Origin: Cycas panzhihuaensis
Lineage: Eukaryota; Cycadophyta
NCBI GenBank assembly: GCA_023213395.1
Contig: CM041465.1
Span: forward strand, 174,289,741-174,353,740
DNA: 64,000 nucleotides
Direction: 5' to 3'
Under the pieces are notes generated by a model. It did not search any database and was not told the DNA's origin. It saw nothing but the letters and a program-made list of their open reading frames with translations. A program made the position numbers and the translations under genes. Shown here in pieces: positions 1 through 10,585 of this stretch. Numbering within the stretch: the first letter of the stretch is position 1; the number at the start of each line of letters is the position of its first letter.

Positions 1-2093
1 ATTAGGTCATCCACATACACCACACAAGCAACTATTGAAGTTCCCTTCCTTTTCACATACAAATTTGAGTCGAGTTCAGAAATCTCGAAACCTTCAGCTT
101 TCAACATGGCATCCATTTTCTCATACCAAGCACAGGGTGCTTGTTTTAGGCCATAGATTGATTTCTTTAACTGGCAAACAAGATGCTCCTCTTGGCCTTC
201 CTTAACGAATCCTAGAGGCTGTGACATATAGAAGAGTATAAAAGCCTTAGGTAACTCCCAAGGAATTGATCAATCAGACTGTTATCATTCTAGAGACTGG
301 TGCAAACGTCTCCTCATAGTCAATTCCTTCTTTTTGCTTGAATCCTTGAGCGACAAGTCTAGCCTTGTACTTGTCCACCTCTCCATCGGGGCAGAACTTC
401 GTCTTATAGACCCACTTGCATCCAACAAGGTTCTTCGTCAGGGGAAGTGGAATCAAATCCCATGTATCATTCTTCATCAATGAACCATACTCTTCCTCCA
501 TCGCAGCCCTCCAACGTGGATCTCCTTTCACCTCATCAAATGAATCAAGATCACTAGAGTTGTTGGTGTCTGCCAGCAGAGTTCGACTGGGATGTTGACT
601 TCTTGTTCTTCTATCATCAATCAGGGTTTGCATCACCACACCAGAATCTTTGATAGTCTTCCTTGCCCATAAAGGTATAGAAGGACTCATTGTTGGAGGT
701 ACTTCTTCTCATGGCGGCTCGTCACTATTACACGTCCTACTTGGTTCTGCTTCCTTGAGTGTTCCAACGATTGGCTCATCGTCCTCTTCGCTTGATGAAT
801 TTGGAAATGGGAGTAGGGGAGGGTAAAAGGATCTTCTGATGATCTATCGGCATGATACTTCGATGACTCATCAAATTTTACATCCCAACTAACCACAAAC
901 TTCTTCTCCTGTGGATCCCATAGTTTGTAAGCTTTATTTTGATTACAATACCCCATGAATATGCACTTTAGACTCTTCCGATCCAACTTCTTACGAGTAT
1001 CATTTAGGATGTGGGCATATGCAATACACCCAAAAGTTCTTAAATGGCTAATGACAGGCTTTCGACCAGTCTATTTTTCTTCGGGGGTCATGCTGCAAAC
1101 TTCCTGAGTGGGTACCTGGTTCAAAATATAAACAATAGTCGCCACAACTTCTACCTAAAACATCGGTGGCAGGTTTTTAGTGTGCATCATACACCTCGCC
1201 ATCTCCATCATGGTACGGTTCTTTCATTCAACAACTCCATTCTGTTGCGGGGTATACGGGACTGTAAATTCTTGTTTTATACCATGATCGCGATAGAATT
1301 GATTAAACGCATGGTTGTCATATTCCTTGCCATTATCACTTCTTAATGGCTTAATCTTCTTATCACATTCGTTTTCCACCATCCCTTTCCAATCACGGAA
1401 GCGATCAAATACATCTGACTTGTTTTTGAGAGAGTAAACCTAGGCCTTGCTAGTGTAATCATCTACAAACACAAGGGTGTAATGAGCTCCTGATATCGAA
1501 GGGTTTGGGAGAGGATCCATTATATTTGAATGTACAAGCTCCAACTTCTCCTTGGCTCTCCAGGCATTCTCCCAAGCAAAAGGGTAGCGGTGATGCTTGC
1601 CATACATACACCCTTTACAAACACCATCTGAGCAGGAAACCAATAGCAATGCTTCCATCATCTTCAACCTTTTTAGTAGTGCAATGCTTTTGGAGTTAAG
1701 GTGTCCTAGGCAACTTTGCCAAAGTTTACTCACGTCATCAGCATTGACAACAAAGGCATAAGACTTCTTCTGAGATTGAAATTTCTCAAACACCCAGAAG
1801 TTGTCCCTGACTTTCCCTATAGCAATGATAGTGAAGTTCTACTTTAGATCCTTAATCAGGCATTTGTCATTGTAAAACTCCACCTTCATGCCTTGTTTGC
1901 AAATTTCCTGGGCTAAAAGAAGGTTCAATTGCATCTTGGGTACATAGTATACCCCAGTAAATTTACCTCCTGCAATGGATACTTCATCGATACCTTCCAC
2001 CGACAAAACGTGAGCATCTCCAAGGACAATGTTTGCACCACTAAGATTTTTGTTCACCGTATCAAAGTTGCGCTTCTGGTAAGGGATGTGCTT
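1..2093 (-). pseudogene. Copia pol of element A (protease C-part, integrase, RT), broken
   Basis: Read on the minus strand this holds the rest of the protease region (1839-2057), the GAG-pre-integrase and integrase zinc part (1440-1793, with C..C and GKHH motifs), the integrase core (about 1000-1440) and the RT start (274-690, [20 protein letters not shown]). RT continues over 1-228 with YGLKQAP and the YVDD catalytic motif at the edge. The first integrase aspartate is changed: HSNIM is seen where sibling B reads HSDIM. At 229-260 the RT block that in sibling B reads QMDVKS.FLNGDL is missing and replaced by a short unrelated stretch, so the first RT catalytic aspartate is gone. Frameshifts separate the parts. 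Sure of family, and sure that it is dead. Confidence 0.88.
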
Positions 2094-2978
2094 CTATGCT
2101 CTAGAGTTAAGGACCCAATAATCTCTCCGATCTGACTCAACTGATAAGGTTTTTGCTCGGATGCAATGAGAAGCAATGCTCTTCCCTTTGTTATCCTGGC
2201 TAACTTTGCACTTTTCACGTCTCTTGAACCAATAGTTCTTCTCTTGGTGACCCTCCTTGCAGTAATTGCATTTTCCATTGAACTTCTTCTTCTCTTGTGA
2301 GCTTTCTCCTGACCTCTGTGTGATCTTGTCCTCTTTAGTGACCTCCTTCCTCTGAGTCTTCATGGCTAGGGCCTAACTTGATTCAGAACCTCCAAGCGTT
2401 TTGTGATGTTTAAGCTTGGCATCCTCCGCTAGAATTAGGTTTTTAAGCCCATCAAAAGTTTCTACCTCTATCACCTCATCTCTACCATATATGGTCTGGA
2501 AAGTGGCGAACGCAACTAGCAGCTTTGACATGATTATTGCGAACAACAACGCATCATCGATCGAATTCTACTTTAGTTCTTCTAGCTTATTTTTCAAGTC
2601 TGTGATCTTGTTCAAGTAGGACCTAATGTTGTTCTCATCTTCCACACGCGAATTGAGTAACTCCAACATCATGGCAAGATATCTATTCGTTTTCTTCTTT
2701 TCAAAGGTATCGCATAGTTTTGTCCATATTTCGTTTGGTTCATCTAGATTGTGAACCAAGGCTCTCTGGTCTGGTGCCGGTGACAGTTTCAGTAGTCCCA
2801 CAACCATAAATTTCTTCTCTTCGAGACGAACACGCTTTTTATGGTCTAATGGAATTGCATCCACTTTAGTCTTAGTAATACCGCAAAGTTGATTCACCAT
2901 CAAAATAAGTTCCATATTGGCCTTCCATTTGTTAAAATTGTTACAATTGAAGAAAACCTTGGGCATAAGATGCTCCAT
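2094..2978 (-). pseudogene. Copia gag and protease start of element A
   Basis: Starts at the ATG ending at 2978 (MEHLMPKVFFN), the same start as in sibling B. The first 136 residues are the gag core (FNKWKANMEL, LNSRVEDENNIRSYL). An in-frame TAG follows at 2568, after which the frame reopens, with another TAG near 2372. A nucleic-acid-binding zinc knuckle follows (CNYCKEGHQEKNYWF, one residue short of the usual CX2CX4HX4C). The frame ends at a TAG at 2094-2096, just behind the protease active site, which reads NSRA instead of the family's DSGA. The same AGA codon and the same TAG occur in B. Confidence 0.88.
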
Positions 2979-4423
2979 CTTGAGAAACAGGCTTCAATAT
3001 GCCTCAAACGACACCAAAACGATTGTCTTTTGGACAAAAATGCACCCTTGTGTCCTCCTCTAGCTCAAGGGCACACTTCAAAGGGCACCATACACCGACT
3101 ATGCACGCGTTAAGCGAGTCATCGACTGTTCTTCCCTCACAAATGGCCAACAAATGCCCTTAAGTGACCTCAAAAGTGTCAAAAATGACCTTTAAGTCAC
3201 TTAAAAAAGTGCTCCAAGAACTAAGGACAACTTCACAAATCAAAAATGCACGGTCTCCAAGTCACAATCACAAAGAATCTCCTCAATCCGTGCTCAAAAC
3301 GGCTCAAGGAGTCCTCAAATACATCACACTATGTAATAACATGATTTTTCAATGGTCTATGGGCCTTTTATAAAGTTCAATTATAAAGAGAATATGCCAA
3401 AAGGCATATTCTCAAAAGTGGCAACTTTTGGAATCATATCCCCTTAGTAACTTAATGCACATGCTTTAATTTCAATAAAGACATGTAAGGTTGAAGTTTA
3501 TCAAAGTTACACCTTATGATATCTCCCGCTCTTCATGTGGAGGAATATGAAGGTGCAGCTACCGCAAAGTATACACGGACTACATCTATTAACCGAACCT
3601 GCAATTGGCTTTGTACGACTAGTAAGAGGACCGTACATAGCTCAGTCACGCACTAAATAGCCCAACCAACGTAATCACACGCCTAGCCAATGTAATCACA
3701 TGCCCAACCAATTCAAATACCAAATAGCCACAAAAAAAAGATTCTCAGTCAACACAAATAGCACCCAACCAACTCTTACGAGCTCCAAAACAGCACACAA
3801 ATAGCCCAACCACCTCTTAACACACAGATGCAAGCTTAAAATGTGCATACGACTGAGATATGGGGGTCACACTCTTAAATAAAGGCACTATGACTCAAAA
3901 ATCAGCAATTGACACTTTGTTCTGCTATATACTCAGTCTAATCTTAGTATAGAGGGCTGAAAACATTCTGAATAGGCTCCAAGCTCTCCCTTATATAGAC
4001 AAGATGTGTGTAAACCCAAAAAAAGCTTACCCTTTTTTGAATTTTATAGTGTTTTAGATGAGTAAATAACCGAATTACTTGTGTACATAGATGGCTGTCC
4101 TCATAGTCATCGAATCACCATCAATACGTGCTCCGCTGGCTTGAATCACCCCTACAGATCATCAACCCGCTTTAGATGGCCCCCAATGAGCTAACTCAAA
4201 CCACAACTGTGGCCTTCATGCCTGATTATTGGCTCTAATAGACCCTTATGCCCGTTGAATAGTGATTTTCACTGTTCAACCACCATTGATCTGCTGTGCC
4301 TGCTTCTGCACATTGCTAAGATGATGGACCCTTAGGACAAGTCCTGGGTTTAACAGCTTCACCCAGCAACCGACGATCTCATTGCTTCGCTCAACGTCAA
4401 GCTTCAGCTGTGTAGGACCCTAC
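2979..4423 (-). other. Untranslated leader of element A
   Basis: About 1.45 kb between PBS and gag with no coding signal. The part 3140-3540 matches, in reverse orientation, the leader of B at about 40000-40340, so a long leader is a family trait. At 3650-3850 a loosely repeated motif (aaatagcccaaccaa and variants) occurs several times. Nothing else is seen. Confidence 0.7.
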
Positions 4424-4436
4424 GACTCTGATACCA
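4424..4436 (-). promoter_or_regulatory. Primer binding site of element A
   Basis: On the minus strand the bases directly after the LTR read TGGTATCAGAGTC, the usual plant copia primer site complementary to initiator methionine tRNA. It fixes both the LTR edge and the element's orientation. Confidence 0.9.
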
Positions 4437-4789
4437 TGTTCGGGAACATGAAATCAGATAGGTATGTTCCCATCCTCAGAATCTTTAACCATATAGAACA
4501 AGCAAACAAAAATACACACAGAATATAGATGCACAATACATAGGATTAATGTGGGAAAACCCTTTTGAGAGAAAACCCACCACAAAAGATCCTTCTGGAT
4601 CGCATTTATTATTGCACAATGATTTGATACATGAATACACAAGGGCCTAAGGCTTTTATACTCTTCTAAGAGGTGTCACTCGATTAGGGTTGTAACCCTC
4701 TGAATATCTTGCACATTTTTGCTTAATCACCTTAGTTAAACCACATTAACATTAACTTAGTGGCTTAACAAACAACTGCCACGTTAACA
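4437..4789 (-). repeat. 5' LTR of element A
   Basis: 353 bp. On the minus strand it starts TGTTAACGTGGC and ends GTTCCCGAACA, matching the B LTRs (38566-38941, 44518-44893) and the C LTR (59614-59987) along the length. A TATA-like box (gtataaaag, minus strand) lies at about 4652-4662. The five bases after it, 4790-4794 (atcac), would be one target-site copy; the partner is outside the window. Confidence 0.92.
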
Positions 4790-4794
4790 ATCAC

Positions 4795-5640
4795 AAATAT
4801 CACTGTGAATAAGTTCAAGCTTGTTCTGAGATTGCCAAGAGCTTAGATGAAATCTTTGTCGATGTTGCTTTTCTAGCATTCAACTGTTGCAAATTGATTG
4901 AGATCTTTTAATGGGAGGAAGTTCTTCTACGATATTGTGTGTCTTTAGCTGAGACAAGTAGTCATAAGAGAGATGCCTATATCTTAAATGCTATATTTAA
5001 CTCTTATTGTCGAGATTTACAAAGAGGGCTTGAGGAGTTGCAATTGCAGCAGTAGCTATAAATTTATATAGCCCATTTTCTTCTACTCCTCTTCCTATAA
5101 TTTTTTTGTCTTTATTTTTGATGCAACATTCATTCCCTTCAAAAAGATGACCTTAAGATTCTTTCTAATCATCTAAGATACAAAAAAGAGATTCTTGTTT
5201 ATTCATGGTACATATAAAACATTGCTAACTTTTTAAGTTTCTCCATCAACCATTACTAGCACTGTGCCTTTTCCTTGGATGGGGTGAGTAGTGTTGTCTC
5301 CATGCTTAACTACAACCTTGGTCCCATCCTTGTCGATCTTCTTGAACTAGTCATGTTTAGGAGTCATGTGCTTGGAGGCTCCTAAATCTATGCACCAATT
5401 GCTTTGAGATGTGATCTTGGTAGATAAAGTTGTTACAAATGCAGTTTCTTCAATATCTTCTTCCTCTTGTTCTTTTTCTCCGCTGAAGTTTCCTGCTTTC
5501 TTCCCTCGAGCAATGTCTACTTTCCTGTACCTACAATCTTTTGCGAAATGCCCCAGTTTCCCACAATAGAAGCATATTATTCTTTGGGTTGGGATTCTAG
5601 AGATGAGAGGAGGAGGTGTTTCTTTGAGCCCTTCCTCCAC
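4795..5640 (-). pseudogene. Copia protease and integrase N-part of element J
   Basis: Starts with a canonical zinc knuckle (CFYCGKLGHFAKDC, CX2CX4HX4C). The protease active site follows as DLGASKHM, where copia proteases have D-S/T-G; the S to L change should inactivate it. The frame then continues through a stop (near 5347), the protease flap region (NVLYVP), and the GAG-pre-integrase block (HLRYRHLSYDYLSQL, KQHRQRF, ELIHSDIC) with several further stops. It is cut by the insertion of A at the first integrase aspartate region. Family assignment is firm. Confidence 0.85.
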
Positions 5641-6307
5641 TTTGCCCTATGAATCCCCCTCTAGGTTGAACTTTTCTCTTATAAATTTTGGCTTTAGAAG
5701 CAAAAGCATTTTCTAGGTCAGATTTTTCATAGTTTTTCTTTCCTTGTTTAAATTGAAGCAACTGACCACACATGACATCAAAAGACATGTTTTTTACATC
5801 AAGAGAGAGTGGTATAGTGGTGGAAAAGTTTTCATATGACTTGGGAAGCTTGTTTAGTACCAACTGTACTAATTCTTGCCCATCTACCTTAATTCCTGTA
5901 GCTGCTAGATTTTCTTGTAGGCTTTTTAGCCTAGTGAGAAAACTAGTTACACTTTCATTTTCTGATATTTTCTCTTTATACATTTCTTCTTTTAAGAAAA
6001 GAACCCTAGCTACATTCTCTTGTGCATAGAGAGAAGACAAAATACTCCAAGCTTTGTGAGTAGAGTTAGCTTGGATGATATGGGGCAATACATGATCCAC
6101 AATAGAGAGAGTAATTGCAAGAAGGGCATAATGATCACATTCATCAAATTCTTTTCCTCCAGCATCTCTTGGTGGTTTTGGTAGAACATTTGTAGTTTGC
6201 TTCTAAGCTCCTTTTGCAAAAAGTATTACTTGCATTTTCCCTTTCCATGAGTTAAAATGATCTCCAATTAATTTTTCCTATTTAGGAAGTGCATAAATTG
6301 AAGCCAT
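5597..6307 (-). pseudogene. Copia gag of element J
   Basis: Reads from the ATG ending at 6307 (MASIYALPK) through LIGDHFNSWKGKMQV, the usual gag N-terminal signature. A UBN2-type core follows (AWSILSSLYAQENVARVLFL, VLNKLPKSYENF). There are early stops in the first 40 codons. A frameshift near 5640 separates it from the zinc knuckle frame. The intact 167-residue part at 5597-6100 is the longest open piece. Retroviral-like capsid role by family; no function expected here. Confidence 0.85.
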
Positions 6308-6974
6308 TAAGAAAAAACAAGAGAGAACAAAAATTTGAAAAAGTGACTGTACGATATAGGTTTATATGGCTGTATAGATTTGAGCACGTACAAGAAAAAA
6401 TTCTAAAAATATGCAAACTCAAGATCTTTGAGGCACCGTTCTAATTCTGCAGATGATTTTTTAAATTGAGTTGTGGCTAGGGAGAAAACAACCTTTGAAG
6501 CTCATAGTGGCAACTAGGGCTTTTTGCCCTTTTTGCTCGTATTTACATGTATAGTGCTCGATTTGTACAAAATCTAGTATCGATGTATAGATCTCAACAC
6601 GAGCTTTTCAATGATAGGTGATTTGCCCACTGAAACTCAAAAATCTGAGAAATATCTCCACTGGAGCATTTTCAGCCGCTCTTCTATTTTTAGTCAATTT
6701 TTAGGTGTTTAGACACGGAATCTGCACTGATGCCTTCTTGACAGAATAATCCCCTTGAGGTGCACTTACTGGGGAAATTTTGTCAAATTCTGACAACGAC
6801 CCAAAATTTCATTTGTATAGGTTTGTATGGATCTATATGGCAGTCTGTACACTTTTCTACTTGCCAAATAAAATGTTTTGCCTCTTAGCTGAAGCCTTCA
6901 CAAGTGGCCCCTTTAGTTGAGTTTTTGCACAACAAAAAAACTCAGAAAAGTAGACTAAACCTGCTCTGATACCA
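6308..6974 (-). other. Leader and primer binding site of element J
   Basis: Untranslated leader without coding signal. At 6963-6974 the minus strand reads TGGTATCAGAGC, the initiator-tRNA primer site directly next to the LTR. Confidence 0.8.
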
Positions 6975-7181
6975 TGAAGACAGATTGAATAATCATTCAT
7001 TAATTAATCCATTGAGAGAATATGTATTAATACAAGAGAGGACCCTTTGCATGAGTGACAAGTGTCTTGCATGCATAAAGAGGGGAAATGACACATAACC
7101 CTTAATTATCTAAGATACAAACATGAGTTATAACACTAGGGACATAAGATACATACCTAGGGATAAACATTATCTTTAACA
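6975..7181 (-). repeat. 5' LTR of element J
   Basis: 207 bp. On the minus strand it begins TGTTAAAGATAATG and ends CTGTCTTCA. It is bounded inside by the PBS and outside by the LINE relic. No second copy is in the window because the 3' end of J lies to the left. Putative target-site bases are 7182-7186 (ccgtg). Confidence 0.82.
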
Positions 7182-7186
7182 CCGTG

Positions 7187-7382
7187 GGTTGAAAGTCTCT
7201 CTATAATAGTCCTTTGTTTGGTTGCATTGTTTTTACTGCAAATTAGTGTATTGTGAAATGTTTGTATATTTTCTCAAATTCTTAGGATACATTAGAGATG
7301 TTTCCTTCCCAAATCTCACAACCATATAATAAGATAGATATTGCTAAAGTGTTGAATAGAACACATTTTTGTCTTTGGTCTC
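7187..7382 (-). pseudogene. LINE reverse transcriptase relic, C-terminal piece
   Basis: On the minus strand this reads through LFNTLAISILLYGCEIWEG and on to EFEKIYKHF. The LYGCEIWE motif is typical of the thumb region behind the RT domain of plant non-LTR retrotransposons. It continues the LINE piece at 16722-17058 once gypsy element I and one copy of its GTCTC target duplication are removed. Stops are present. It is cut on the left by J. Confidence 0.75.
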
Positions 7383-7736
7383 TGTGTGTAGGCAGTTTAG
7401 TTGCAACCTTTTGTTGTATCTATAAGCGGTTGCAACTAACTTGATCATAGTATGTATAAAAAATAGGAGAAAGAATGTAGAGGTAGTAGTTAATTTTGTT
7501 CATAGTCGCTATCCATTGACTGCTGTTGCACAGAAAGTCCGTTATAGTTTTGTATCATTGTAAGTCATCCTGTGTGTATTGTTCTGGGTCGGCTCTGGTT
7601 GTGAGAGAACGAGAGCCTCCCATCATAATGAAATGACTATGGTCGTTGTGCTCCCAAATATTGCTGTGTAATGCTGCAAGTTGCAATGGTTTAACTCTTG
7701 TGCTTGTTCCATATGAGATTCCGGACACGGCACACA
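7383..7736 (+). repeat. 5' LTR of element I
   Basis: 354 bp, starts TGTGTGTAGG and ends CGGCACACA, paired with 16363-16716. It contains two copies of TTGCAAC near its start (about 7397 and 7428), the same core that forms the internal minisatellite. Confidence 0.95.
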
Positions 7737-8207
7737 TTGGTTCCGTTGCTAAATTAAAACATGAGAATGGGTGAGAACAATTAGAATCCTTAAGGGTCCT
7801 CTTTTATGCCACCCAAAGTAGAAGCCGAGACGCGTCATGATCGAGGGGAGCACTGGGAGAAAGAAAGAATCCAAGCGGGGGTACGTAAACCTAGATTTGT
7901 GGTTACACCCAAGTAGCAGGTGAAGAGGCGACCATCTGTACGTTCGACAGAAAAAGGGAAATTAAAGATTGAGGAAGGAATAAAGGATCAAAATCTGGGT
8001 ATAATAGAGATGTAGGCAGGTGCGGAAGATAATCAAAGGTGTGTAGAAGAAGAGGATCTGGCTAGAGAAATTCAAGCATTAAGTGCGGACGGAGACATTC
8101 AACAGAATTATGTTGAAGGAAAGTTACAAAAAACAGAAGCAGCGGAGGAGAATTCCATCGAGTTAGGAATATATAGTATAGCAGAACAAGCATAGAATCA
8201 TCATTTA
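7737..8207 (+). other. Leader of element I
   Basis: Starts right after the LTR with TTGGTTCCGTTGC, which should be the primer binding site. It is not the initiator-Met type seen in the copia elements, and I cannot name the tRNA. The rest shows no clear domain; it may hold the degraded N-terminal gag codons. Confidence 0.5.
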
Positions 8208-9478
8208 TTGGAAATTCGAACTCCAAGCCACATAATAAACCCCCTGTTTAAGTTGCCCATGGCAACTCTAGGGAGTAGCGTAGGAGGTGCAACAGGAGGA
8301 GGTCAAAGTGCAATATCGGGTGGAGGAAATCCAGTAAGCACAACCCCATATATTGTGGTGCAAAGTGATTCAATGTTTTTGAGCCTTCAATTTGATGGCA
8401 CTATAGATCTTGGTGATCATTGACACTATTTAAAAATATGATTAAGATAAAAAGGATCATGGATCAAGGGGAAATTAAGGCTCGTTTTTCCTCCACATTA
8501 AGGGGCCCCGCAGTAGCATGGTTCCAATATGTCGCAGGGCAGCAACTAAATTGGGATCAGTTGCAGGATCAATTCCTTAGTCGATTTCAAAAACTGAGGG
8601 ACCCAATAGCTATCTTGGAAGCTTTGGAAGAAATCCGTCAGTACCCAAGGGAATTTGTAAACGATTTTCATGGAAGAATGCAAGTTATAATGAATAAGAT
8701 GCATGCGTCCATAGCAATCAACCCAATGCTAGCAATGAAATATTTTGTGCAAGGGTTGATACCTCAATTGCGAGATAAGGTGATGTTGCATCTAATGAAT
8801 AATTATGAGCAAGTAAGGGAGCTAGCATTGAAATTTGAAAATCAAATGAAATTGGCTTACTCCCAGATGATACAACCCTTAGCATATGGTTCTAATACAC
8901 TGGTACAACCCATGCCACAAATGAGTATGAATCTAGAAATTGAAGCCTTGAAGAAAGAAGTAGAAGCATTGGAGCAACAACCTGCAGTTTCTATTCCAAA
9001 TAGTATGCAACACATATAGGAATTGGAAAAACTTCGCACAGAATTATCCCAATTGTGATTAGAAAAATTGAGAGAAAATAATTGGTGTCCTCTGCCATGC
9101 AATCAACAAAAGGAGTCTGGAGGAGCTATGAAATGGTGTGAAATTTGTTAAAGGAATAATCACAACACATGGGAATGTTACTTTTGGTCGAAAAGTAATG
9201 AGGGTGAAATACATTATGTTTATTCATAAAAGGAGGAAAAAGGAGTTGTAAAACAATATAAAGGAAAGACAAGACCTGTTCGTTGTTTCTTATGTCAGAG
9301 GTGGGGACATTTTAGATCGGAATGTCCATTGGAGAAAAAAGTGGGAGAATATATTTGTGAGGAATGTGGACCAACGGATCACAAATGGCCTAATTGTCCC
9401 AAGAATAATAAGATACTGAATGCTAATTTGGTGGATATGATTTTGGACCAAGAAAAGCCAGTTTACCTATAGACGCAA
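8208..9478 (+). pseudogene. Ty3/gypsy gag with three zinc knuckles (element I)
   Basis: Capsid part at 8420-9019 shows the Retrotrans_gag pattern: LRGPAVAWFQYV, then LNWDQLQDQFLSRFQ and FVNDFHGRMQ. A frameshift near 8420 separates it from the piece before (8208-8423), which carries FDGTIDLGDH. Downstream, across stops, three CCHC zinc knuckles follow at about 9130-9440: CEIC.RNNHNTWEC, CFLCQRWGHFRSEC and CEECGPTDHKWPNC. The main frame is the same as pol, fitting a single gag-pol polyprotein. Dead because of stops. Confidence 0.88.
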
Positions 9479-9487
9479 AGTGGTAAA

Positions 9488-10393
9488 TTGACGGGACCTC
9501 CTCCTACTCAAGATAATTTTCCAGACCCAGTCGTAGAGAAACAACGGTTACAGGAGGCAATAAAAATACTCCAGGACACAATGGGAGAAACGCAGGAGGA
9601 AAAGCAATCAGGAAGATTTAAAGGCTTGCATTACAAGAGAAGGACAACCCAATCACCAGAAGGTATGAATCCTTGGTAGAGGCTACAAACTGTGAAGGAT
9701 ATACTTACTGAATTAGGTGTCTCAATTCCTATATCTGTTGTATTTGAATGGTGGGAAGTAGGGTACTTCCAGCAAATGATTTTAGATCAAATTGAGAAAC
9801 CAGTTCTTAGAACTATAAAGGATATGAGAATAGACCCTAGAGTTCTAGTGATGATGTTTGGAACTACCTTATGTAGAACTATTGTAGATGGGGGCTCAAG
9901 GGTAAATGTACTTCCCAAATCCTCATGGATAGCACTGGGAAGGCCCAATGTTGTTACCCCAGATTATTCGATTAAACTAGCAAATCAATTACAAGTCAGG
10001 CCCATGGGAACATTGCTGAATGTTCCAATAACCATGGCAGATGTAACTGTATTATTGGATTTTGCAGTAGTTCGGATGCAGGACCAAAAGAAGACATACC
10101 CGGTGTTATTCGGGATACCATGGTTATTAGCTACAAAAGCAATCCAAGATTGGGGAAAACATACCTTTACATTGCCAGTGGGAGAAAAAACAGTAACTTT
10201 TCCCTTATGTTTAGATGGGCCAAAGATAGAAAAGATTGAAGACGAAGGAAGAGCTTCCTCTACAACAGTAACATCAGAATCTTCAATGAGTTCGTGTTTT
10301 GAAATAGCATTCCAGATACAACCAAGATTGCCAAATAGTCCCTTATCCTCTTACATGTTGGATTGGTTACATAATGCTTGGGAAGAAACATAA
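9488..10393 (+). pseudogene. Ty3/gypsy aspartic protease region (element I)
   Basis: Same frame as gag, with a TAG at 9677-9679. The protease active site reads TIVDGGSRVNVLP, i.e. D-G-G-S in place of the commoner D-S/T-G-S; this D-G-G form is frequent in plant Athila/Tat-type proteases. The flap and second half read PMGTLLNVPITM, LDFAVV and FGIPWLLATKAI. A tail of about 60 residues without domain signature precedes the stop, followed by a linker (10586-10822) leading to RT. Confidence 0.85.
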
Positions 10394-10585
10394 CCAGTAG
10401 CATGTTATCATATGGAAAGTTGTAAAGATATTTTACAAGAAAACGATGAGGAGCCAGTTCAATCAGAAAAAATTCCAAGGAAATCTACTATTGTTCCACA
10501 ATTATGTAATACAAATTTAAGGAATAAAAGGCAGCAACAATTTTTGTATTTGATGTTGTACTCACAAACCTGAATTGAGTATAGA

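Larger units (their letters stand above)
1..4789 (-). mobile_element. Ty1/copia element A (5' part; 3' end outside window)
   Basis: Minus-strand copia retrotransposon whose 5' LTR lies at 4437-4789 and whose internal order is PBS, long leader, gag, protease, integrase, reverse transcriptase, running off the left window edge. It belongs to the same family as B (38566-44893) and C (59614-64000): LTRs, leader and proteins match. It is inserted into copia element J, which stops abruptly at 4790 inside its integrase domain. Several stops and a rearranged RT make it inactive. Confidence 0.9.
4790..7181 (-). mobile_element. Ty1/copia element J, 5' part, interrupted by A
   Basis: Minus-strand copia element of a family distinct from A. 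It has a 207-bp 5' LTR (6975-7181), PBS, leader, gag, protease and the start of integrase. The reading breaks off at 4790 in the motif IHSDIC, exactly where the LTR of A begins. The rest of J must lie left of A, beyond the window. Confidence 0.88.
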
